Part shown: positions 56,251-64,000 of the stretch, piece by piece
How the letters are laid out: each line of letters starts with the position of its first letter
How positions within the stretch are numbered: position 1 is the first letter of the stretch
Assembly: GCF_026914185.1 (NCBI RefSeq)
Contig: NC_070567.1
Span: forward strand, 2,320,001 to 2,384,000
Length of the DNA stretch: 64,000 nt
Source: Puccinia triticina
Taxonomy: Eukaryota; Basidiomycota; Pucciniomycetes; Pucciniales; Pucciniaceae
Direction: 5' to 3'
Notes under the pieces: model-generated
Databases searched by the model: none
What the model saw: the letters and a program-made list of their open reading frames with translations, nothing else
What the model was told of the DNA's origin: nothing
Made by a program: the position numbers and the translations under genes

Positions 56251-58917
56251 CCAATTCAAATCAGAAGATTCAAAACCAAAAGAAGCCAGTAATTTAATTC
56301 AAAAATGAATTCAATCACTCTATTTTTAAAATAGAAAGAAGTATGAAGAGGAAAAAAGTAGTAACACAACTTGGGAAGACAGAAATTGCCAAATTCCAGA
56401 CCAATCAACAGTAGTTTAGAATCAAATATTTGGATCAATGTTGATTGTAAATCAGAATGTTACTTTTTTATTTATTTAAAAATCCTTCTTGAACCAGGGA
56501 GACAAAAATGGTGCAGTAAACCAGAAAAAATGTGAACAAAATTTGATCCTTCCAGAAAGACAGTTCTTTTATAAACTTGGCATCTAATTCACTACACAAC
56601 AACTTAAGGATTCCAAATGTACGCCTTCAGTATCTTGAAAATCGTGAATTCTCATTCTGAATTGAATTGATCCACATTCTCCTTCAGAAAGCTCCATGTG
56701 CAGTGGAAGTTGGAATTCAGGGTGATTCAACATGCCCCAATTCACTTGTGCATGGCTTGCCCTTAAATCCCTACCAAAAAAAAGAAAATTTAGAAAATTT
56801 ACTTCAGGGAGCCATTTACAGAGCACAAATACAATTCCCCACTATATTCCAAGGTGGCTACGCCACCAGTTTCCAAGGGTGTAATTTTATACATTGTCAT
56901 TTCAACAATCAGCCAGCCAATGGGACAGCCACTCCACCTCATATCCAAGGCTGATTTCTGCCAATAAATTAGAAGAGGAATCTCACATCCCAGATAATTT
57001 CAAATGGGTTGAATTGGGGATTGGAAATACACAAATTCACAACTTCTACATCATTCTCAAATAAATATTCTTTGGAACTTAATTATTGAAATTTTCAAAT
57101 GGTCTGCTTCAATTTGAACATGGGCTCAGCCACTACCAGCCAGATAATAAAAGATACTATCTTGAAACATCATCACCATTCAACAACCCCATTCCGCCAG
57201 ACACAATCAAAGGAAAAATTGGAATTTGAAATCAACTTGCACGTAAACTCCCTCTTCTACCTAACATATAAATCAATCACAACCAGATTTTTGAGTCTTA
57301 GATAAATTATTTCCTCAAATCCAAGTGAACATCATGACTTATACGGTTCTTCTTCTTGTAGGTTTGCAGAGATAAGTCATGCCCTATGTTGATTCAAACT
57401 TTGAAAATCTCACAAATGCTGAACTAGATCACTTCTGGCAGGTTGCTTTTTGAAAATGAATCACAGCTTGTTTCCTTGCATGGATTTTGGTGCCAAGTTT
57501 TCAGTTGCCTTATTATCATCCTTGAAACATTTTGCCCAATTAGATCTAAGCCTTGTGATATTTTTGCTATGATCTGTTAACGTAACAGCTGACCTTGAAG
57601 AATCAGGCATTCACCTTGCAAGCAAAAAATATCATGGGGATACCTTGTTAACCAAGGTGATCTTTTGTTCTTCTTGAATTCCCTTGAGTAATAAAGCATG
57701 CTGAATGTTTGCAACCTGATGGTAATCTTTTTGCTTGCACCTCTTTCATTTGTTCTTTTTACCAAGCTCCTGAAAACCCGTGCAATCTTTGGTGTTGTTT
57801 TGTAAAGGCTCCTTCACATGTTCAATTTCTCAAGGTTTGGATTTTGGCCAAAAAAACTACAGTTGAGGCTCTTGAAATTCTTGTAGAGCTGATTGCTTGC
57901 AGGCCATTGACTCAATATTTCAAGCAGACCCAATATAGCATCTGCCGGTGGGAAAACTGGCATGGAAAATCATGCGCATTCAATTGATAGCAAATATTTC
58001 AAAAAACTACTCCGCACATCATTTGTGAAACAATCAAAGATATGATGATTTAATATAAAATCAGCCCAGAGAGAAACAGAAGTTTGAGCAAGAATAACAT
58101 GATAAGATTGAAATTGATAGCCAAGATTATACACTTAACATTTCAAGCAGAACCAACCTGGGGAATGCATACTGGAAAACTGAAATGGAGAGTAATGAAG
58201 ATTTAATCCAAAAGAACTGTTAGAGAGGAATTTAATTTTAAATAAGACACACCAAGAATTCCCTGTTAAATATTTAATACATCCAAATGTTTCAAATTTA
58301 CTACCAAATCTTTGTGTTCAGACTTGAATTTATTTTAGAAAACAGATCCATCAGGAATTTTGCTGAAGAGTTTTTTATCAGAATGCTCTTTTCCAAGATC
58401 ATATATCAAGTTGATCTACATGCTTGATGTATTTCTTATGGAATTGGGGAACACACCGCTGTGCTGTGCTTCCAATCAGGAAATGATCACCGGCACCCCA
58501 TACACCACCTTTACCAGGCTCAGCACCATCAGCGGGTAGATATCCAAACACCAGGTCTGTATCACCGGGGACCAACACCCTCAAATGAACCAACACAACA
58601 CAACTTTGTTTTAATTGCAAACCAAGTGCCACACAACAAACACAATGGAACCACATAAACAATTAACCAAAATCTATGCTCCACCGCATCAAGCAAGCCT
58701 TGAAATGCCATCCTTGATAATGTCCAAATTCACAACATTCACTGTCTCCTTAGTAGGGTTCCGCCAGTAAATTTAAAAGGTAAAAGAAATCATTGAATAA
58801 TTAAAATTGCATGCAAGTGCTGAGAAAGCTCCCCTGGTATAAACCCATGATTAATCAAAATATATTATATAGTTTCAACAGAAGAAACCATTGTTTCTGC
58901 CAAGCAGTTGACAATTA
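56251..58917. other. Interior of the CACTA-like element, unassigned
   Basis: AT-rich. Three stretches look coding. A short plus frame from ATG 57,378 begins MPYVDSNFENLTNAELDHFW and ends at a possible GTTGCT donor. A plus frame at 57,755-57,986 contains KKTTVEALEILVELIACRP and ends GKSCAFN-stop. A minus frame at 58,580-58,402 contains GYLPADGAEPGKGGVWGAGD. They could be exons of a transposon gene or captured fragments. I recognise none. Confidence 0.3.
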
Positions 58918-59093
58918 TGGTGTTCAAAGTTGGTTTGCATAATTTTATACATGCATAAATCATAAAATCATAATTTTTTTTTGCAGGGGATATGACTGTC
59001 TGATTATGTAATACAAAATTTCTTCACCAAAATATTTTTATGATTTTATGATTTATGCATGCATAAAATTATGCAATCCAACTTTGAACACCA
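58918..59093. mobile_element. TA-type MITE, TGGTGTTCAAAG family, copy 2 (TSD TA)
   Basis: 176 bp with ends TGGTGTTCAAAGTTGG and TGGTGTTCAAAGTTGG (right end read inward), flanked by TA (58916-58917, 59094-59095). The long inverted arms contain ATGCATAAATCATAAAATCA. Same family as 32,259-32,456. Confidence 0.88.
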
Positions 59094-60346
59094 TAAATTC
59101 ATTGCAGTGTGGTTGTACATATGTTTTTAAAGAGTTAAAGTAATATATACGGTCAAGTTGCAGTTGGTATCAATATGATATCAGACCCTTTCCAACATGA
59201 CTTCATAAACATTCAGCATAACTTCAGCAAAAATTCAGCACAAAATTACACATCACTTGGAGCCAAGTCCTTAAAGAGATCTTAAAGGGTTCCTAAAGAG
59301 AGGGGTGATGGCACTTGCACGCAAGTGCTGAGCAAACATCCGTGGTGTCATCGCAAAAAGCTGCTGCATTCAAAGATCTCACTCGGTGGAACTCTACTTT
59401 TGAGATGCTTGACCGAGCATATAGGATCCGTGCGACCATCCAATTATTCTGTGAAAGGAACTTGCTATCTGACAAGTACGATCTTTCGGACTGCAAATGG
59501 GAAAAGATACGACAACTTTGTGACTTTCTGGAGCCCCTATCCAAAGCAACCAAATTGATGTCTCAAAGTAAATTTCCTTCAATGATGCTAGCCGCTCCGG
59601 TTTATACATGGATTATGGAAAAGCTACAGGAGGTAAAGATACATTCCATTGTTATCTTTTAACCCATCCAAATGACATTGTATCCATTCCTGATGTCAGG
59701 CTTGCTTGTATAATTCTCGGGAATTGATCCCAGCTTCAAAAATTATGATTGCAAAAATCAAACAGTACTTCAATCTCGCGGTGAAGAAGCCCGTTTACCT
59801 CTGCTTGACCTTGCTTGATCCTCGCATCAAGACCAACCTTTTTAACAATAGCCTACTCGATGCCGTCAACATGAGCAAGGAGGAAATCATCACTATGTTC
59901 AAAGATGCAGCGGAATGTTTCAGTAACGATTCGACGTATGCGGAAACAGACTCGCCGTTGAATAAAAACAAGTTGCACGATCTCAAAAGTAGCTCGTCAA
60001 TCAGCTCATCTCTATTTAAGAAGAAAAAGATCAAAATTACTTGCCTTCAAGAAGAAATCACGTCATACCTCGAATCCAAATGTGAAGAAGAGGCTTGCGA
60101 GCCCCTAGAATATTGGAAATGGAACTCAAAAAAGTTTCCGAGTCTTTCCAGTATGGCTCAAACATACCTGGCAGCCTCGGCTTCCAGCACTCCCTGCGAG
60201 CGTGCGTTCTCGGTCGGTCGACATGTTCAAGATTACAGCCGAAACCAAATGAAATCCACAACCCTCGAGTCAATCATTTGTTTACAGAACTGGATTGACA
60301 AAGGTGTCATCAGTATCTCCAACAGTGAAAATTTCAAATAGAATTA

Positions 60347-60731
60347 GGCCCCGTTTGGCACCGATATAATTATAGGTGATATAATCGCTGATTAATTCAA
60401 TAAAAAATACAAAATTCAACATAAAGCCTCCAAGTTTTTTTCTAGGCAACCTACAGTGCTGGTCTCTTCAACTTTGAAATCAGATTCAACTGATTCAGCC
60501 ATCTTCAGCACCATAATACCATTATATCACTTTTGACCAATATGAAGTGATATAATGGTATTATGGTGCTGAAGATGGCTGGATAAGTTGATTCTGGGTT
60601 CACAGTTGAAGAGACCAGTACTGTAGGTTGCCTACAAAAAAAAATTGGAGGCTTTATGTTGAATTTTGTATTTTTTATTGAATTAATCAGCGATTATATC
60701 ACCTATAATTATATCGGTGCCAAACGGGGCC
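60347..60731. mobile_element. Foldback PIF-like MITE (TSD TTA)
   Basis: 385 bp, nearly all a perfect inverted repeat starting GGCCCCGTTTGGCACCG, flanked by TTA (60344-60346, 60732-60734). The same position in hAT copy 1 (about 46,535) is empty: GAATTAATG. Confidence 0.95.
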
Positions 60732-61189
60732 TTAATGTTTTCTTTCTCTATTCCGATGAGGTCTTTAGCCTCATCATCATAAAAATGCAATGTGACACCT
60801 TCCTTACACTTTGGTATACAAACAAGTGTCAAAGAAACCTTGTCAGAACCTTTGAAAAAGCCCATTGCAGCCTCTACGTCTGCAATGGGGAGAACTAAAA
60901 TATCCGACCGGATACCGGATTCCCAGCGGCCCTTCCCGAACCCGGATCCGGTCTGCGGGGCCTCCGGATACCACCGGATCTGCGGGGTCCGGATCGGAAC
61001 CTTAGCTTCAACATCAAACGCATCCCATCTCAAAACCATGCTCCATTCGGCTTCTCGTGTCAACATCAAGCATGCTCTTAGAACCGGGACGGCGTGAGTG
61101 AACACCGATCGCTAAGCGTTGTTTTCCTCCTAGATCTCAAAAAAACTGAGTCTTACTCCTCTAGCACGTTTCATTCTGCCACACCGTCA

Positions 61190-61860
61190 ATGTCGTTCTA
61201 CAACCGATCCCGAGAAGTAAAACATCTTTCTGATATATTGAACGGCAAACCGGCTTTCACAGTGCTACTCGGCGCTCCTAGCTCCGGCAAAACTGCCCTT
61301 ACTCAACACGTTGTCTCGCGAAAACGAGCAGACAACACCCCAGAGTTTCATTCGTTGACCGTCGATCTCCGCGCAGTGGGCTATTTGAAGGGAAGCTTCA
61401 TGGAAGCGTTGGTAAACAAATGCCTCGATGAGAAAGCTCCTACCCGCTTCTGGAAGGAACTACTCGGCGGCTCTGTGATCTCGTATCCCGATTTACGCCT
61501 CAAGTTCAGGAATGAACTCATCCACTCCTCAAACATAGCCGGCAAAATCTTTGAAGAAATGGGTCAAAAACTTGAGCCATGGTCGTTTTGTCCTGGGAGA
61601 AGACCCCCTGTTCTTGTAATTGAAGAGGCGAATGGCTTTAAAGATATAAATGATGATGTATGTCTGTTTATTGACCGTTCAAATGATATCTTTATGTACT
61701 GACAAACAAACCATCTTCTAGGTATGTACTGACAAACAAACCATCTTCTAGGCAATAGAGACGTTCCTCAGGTTTGTCGTCCAAATGTCGAAGCAAGAAG
61801 GGAAATTGCACGTAATCTTCACATCCTCGGACTCTTTCTTTGCAAGTTGGCTTCACAAAT
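61190..61860 (+). CDS. Archaeal-type AAA ATPase (ATPase_2-like), 5' part
   Basis: P-loop NTPase. Exon 1 61190-61657 starts MSFYNRSREVKHLSDIL (the FxNR..E.. start of the ATPase_2/ORC-like group). It carries Walker A GAPSSGKTAL and a Walker B-like VLVIEEAN. Intron 61,658-61,751; exon 2 61752-61860 contains FLRFVVQMSKQEGKLHVIFTSSDSFF (sensor-1-like Ser) and ends at a GTAGGT donor. The acceptor at 61,750-61,751 is required for an open frame; the duplicated upstream acceptor would cause a stop. Later exons were not found: family B LTRs follow within about 100 bp. It is either truncated or continues beyond a repeat-filled intron. A 19-codon upstream ORF starts at 61,038. Confidence 0.7.
61693..61752 (+). 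repeat. 30-bp tandem duplication of a 3' splice site
   Basis: Two perfect copies of a 30-bp unit (61693-61722, 61723-61752), each holding TACTGAC (branch-like) and CTTCTAGG. They sit at the end of intron 1 of the ATPase gene. Confidence 0.95.
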
Positions 61861-61959
61861 GTAGGTCCCTTTGTAATGAGTGTTCCTACATGCCTAGGAA
61901 CGGAGCGTTTACACGTCTTGATATCCTCATCCTTTGAATTATCTCAATAGTAGCAATTA

Positions 61960-62598
61960 CGCAAACTCAATCTCATCAGATGAAACCTAATCTCTCAGCT
62001 TATTTCACTCTTTGAGATCGCCATTGGTTTCCTTATCAACTCTTAACTTTACTCATCTGACCCCACACTCAACTCAACTCCTTGTTGATCCTTTTTGCGC
62101 CTCTCCTCAACCAAGATCAAGACCTCAAGACCTCTTCAAAATTCCCGTTGACAAGTCTCTGTGAAGCTTTAGCTAGGACCACCTGTTTAGCTTCCCAATT
62201 GGTGAGAAATGCGACCCCGCATTTCCCAAATCTTCTCCTTGAATATCTCAACATACTAACTCCACTCCATCTCTCATCAGTTGTTAGTCTTCAGATCTTT
62301 GCACACTCACTTCTTTAGTTTTATACAGTTGTCCTCACTTTCTTACAGGGTTTGTTCTCTTACTTGTTGTCTCTTTTCCACTTGCATCCTTCAACTAATC
62401 CTCAATCTCAACTACTCAGCTGAACTCCACAACTCATCACCATCTCTATATTCAGTTGTTCTTCTACAGATAGCCATCTGTCTCAGGGTTTGTTTCTCTA
62501 TCAACATTTCTATCCTTTAGCTTTTATTGTTTTCTTACATTCTTGTTCTTTCTAGTTTTTGGTCTTATTTGCTCTGAAATTCAGTCACAGGTTCTTTA
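61960..62598 (+). repeat. LTR family B, partial copy
   Basis: Homologous to 62,710-63,353 and 38,500-39,066 (CGCAAACTCAATCTCAT; TAGCTTCCCAATTGGTGAG; CAGGTTCTTTA end). The 5' end is diverged or truncated, and no duplication was established. Confidence 0.7.
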
Positions 62599-62606
62599 TG
62601 GCTTAC

Positions 62607-63353
62607 TGTTGAAACTTGCCTCAACTTGTGACATCCTTTGACAATCCGCGCACTCTGTACGCGCTATTACTCGCGCTCACCATCCTGCGCCGCAACATCC
62701 GCAGCTACTCGCAAACTCAATCTCATTGGTTGAAACCTATTCTCTGTACTGTATTGCACCTTGAGATCTCTCTCACGTTCCACATTGACTTCTCAACCTT
62801 ATTCATCTGACTCCAGATTCAGCTCGTCAAAATTTGTCGATCCTCTCTGCGCCTCTCCTCACTCAAGATCAAGACATCAAGACATTCTCAAGTTCCCCTT
62901 GTCAACAAGTCTCTGCAAAGCTTTAGCTAGGATCACCTGTTTAGCTTCCCACTTGGTGAGAAATGCGCCTTGTATTTCCTAAATCCTATTTTTGTTTTCT
63001 CTTCTCCTCAATCAACTAACACACTCTATCTTTCATCAGTCGTTGTCTTCAGATCTTTGCGCTATCCTTTTCTTAGTTTTGTACTGTTGTCCTTCTTCCA
63101 TCCTCAGGGTTTGTTCTCTTTCTTCTTGTTTATCTTCCCTTCGGTTATCACAACTAATCCTTGATCTCAACAACTCAGCTCAACACAACATCTCGTCACA
63201 CCTTCAATTCTCAGTTGTTCTTTTACAGATAGCCATCTGTCTCAGGGTTTGTTTTCTTGTCATCTTAATTATCTTTATCTTATCATGTTTTTCTCATTCT
63301 TGTTCTTTTTAGTTTTTGGTCTTTTGCTTTGAAATTTAGTCTCAGGTTCTTTA
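62607..63353 (+). repeat. Solo LTR, family B (TSD CTTAC)
   Basis: 747 bp, TGTTGAAACTTG to GGTTCTTTA, flanked by CTTAC (62602-62606, 63354-63358). Confidence 0.85.
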
Positions 63354-63358
63354 CTTAC

Positions 63359-63796
63359 GTCTATTTGAATGTAAACCGATGCCTTGAAGAAAAGCGTAAT
63401 TTCATCAAATTCATTGTTTTTCTTTTTATCCAGACAATGGAACTTTGCATTATCCTCATCTGAATTTTGAGCGTAGTCAATGATTTAAATTGATGAATTG
63501 CCATTGGCATTGATTGCAGTTGGCTCCTGTAAGGGGTGGGAATCCCCTTCACTGGTCAAGACAAAAGGAACCAGGAACTGGGCTTGAAGTGGGCAATGAG
63601 GAGTTCTAGGACCAACCAAAGGGGGTAGTTTGGATTGCACTGGTTCAGAGAGACTGCTACTCAGTTCTCTCTCCAAGCTTGTACAGCCTCTCTGTTGAGC
63701 GCACAAGATTCCGGGAGAGACTTGTATCCAATGCGGACTTGCTTGAGTGTCACGGTTGGATTTGTTTGGTGGTTTTTTTCTCTAAAAGCAGCAATG
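63359..63796. other. Intergenic DNA
   Basis: No supported gene or element. Confidence 0.4.
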
Positions 63797-64000
63797 GGCC
63801 ACTGCACTACACTAACGTTATTGGACAATAACAGTTAGTGTAGCCATTTTATTGACTCCCAAATTCATGTTATTTGTTATCTCAGATACAAGTATCCATA
63901 CAAAAAATAACAGGAAATAACAGCAATAACAACAATAACAGGCCTTTTATTGCCACTAACAGGATACAATAACAGTTATTGCTGTTATCCATCACTATTT
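63797..64000. repeat. A/T-rich palindromic array, probable element end
   Basis: Begins with a near-perfect hairpin, CTACACTAACGTTATTG / CAATAACAGTTAGTGTAG (63,809-63,843). It continues with AATAACAG/CTGTTATT in both orientations to the window end. It looks like the left subterminal region of a DNA transposon whose other end lies outside. Confidence 0.5.

Larger units (their letters stand above)
53094..59347. mobile_element. Large CACTA-like element (TSD TCA) nested in hAT copy 2
   Basis: Ends CACCACAGACGTTTGCTCAG and, right end read inward, CACCACGGATGTTTGCTCAG, flanked by TCA (53091-53093, 59348-59350). The empty site is visible in hAT copy 1 (CAATCATCGC near 45,490). It contains the nested element 53,419-54,630, a palindromic array, a TA-type MITE and some coding-like stretches (57,388-57,450, 57,755-57,986 plus; 58,580-58,402 minus). 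I could not build a transposase. Confidence 0.85.
52038..60341 (+). pseudogene. hAT transposase of copy 2, split by a 6.3-kb insertion
   Basis: N-terminal and catalytic parts lie at 52,038-53,093; middle and dimerisation parts at 59,351-60,341. It shares both main TGA stops with copy 1 (equivalent sites near 52,428 and 53,058) and has an extra CGA-to-TGA stop at 52,401-52,403. The N-terminus is cleaner than in copy 1 (no 32-bp insert). Not functional. Confidence 0.85.
51844..61004 (+). mobile_element. hAT element, copy 2 (TSD GCTTCAAC), with nested insertions
   Basis: Ends TAAGGTTCCAATCCGG (51844) and complement (to 61004), flanked by a perfect GCTTCAAC (51836-51843, 61005-61012). Same family as 44,215-46,810. 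It is enlarged by a 6254-bp CACTA-like element (53,094-59,347) and a 385-bp foldback MITE (60,347-60,731). Relative to copy 1 it lacks 48 bp (16 codons) just after the nested element. Confidence 0.95.

Noticed and set aside
61038..61132. An upstream coding exon of the ATPase gene starting at 61,038
   Set aside because: Splicing at GTGAGT to CTCCTAG leaves a 40-nt intron and the wrong phase with an immediate stop; treated as a short upstream ORF.
61849..62604. TGGCT duplication around the partial family B LTR
   Set aside because: The expected LTR start is absent after the left TGGCT and the ATPase frame runs through it; the match is probably chance.

Overview
The window reads as nuclear DNA of a basidiomycete fungus, most likely a rust (Pucciniales, Puccinia-like). 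This is inferred from spliced genes with short GT-AG introns, a SAM-RA-kinase MAPKKK of the Kpp4/Ubc4/Byr2 type, a POL5/MYBBP1A gene, small secreted cysteine-rich proteins, and dense nested transposons. I could not run a database search, so the genus is open.

Layout. (1) 1-10.9 kb is a transposon nest: a solo LTR, then a decayed coding region split by a PIF-type MITE and by a hAT element (2020-9132). That hAT holds a complete Ty1/copia element (2046-7605) and a 692-bp element with 7-bp target duplications. A second hAT (9414-10250) follows. (2) 10.9-16.9 kb is a GC-rich island with one six-exon MAPKKK gene on the minus strand. (3) 17.0-18.1 kb is a TA-flanked TIR element carrying two gene-like fragments (Pack-type). 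(4) 19.2-20.0 kb is a five-exon secreted cysteine-rich protein gene. (5) 20-28 kb is mostly repeat-derived, with CACTA-like and PIF-like MITEs and palindromic arrays. (6) 28.4-29.8 kb holds a nine-exon gene, invisible as a single frame, for a 240-residue secreted protein of two similar four-cysteine modules. (7) 29.9-35.6 kb has two more copies of the first LTR family and several small DNA elements. (8) 35.6-41 kb is a decayed DIRS-like retroelement. (9) 41-47 kb is hAT debris and a 2.6-kb hAT copy. (10) 47.2-51.3 kb is the six-exon POL5 gene (minus). It once shared a short divergent intergenic region with an archaeal-type AAA ATPase gene (plus, from 61,190). A 9.2-kb hAT copy, itself carrying a 6.3-kb CACTA-like element and MITEs, now separates them. 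(11) 62-64 kb has solo LTRs and an A/T-rich palindromic array.

Confident host genes are therefore the MAPKKK, POL5, the ATPase (3' part not found) and two candidate secreted effectors. Nearly everything else is transposon-derived. For many elements exact target-site duplications (TSDs) could be read, so boundaries are good to the base. Gene models were built by hand from splice signals and reading-frame phase; no expression data were available.
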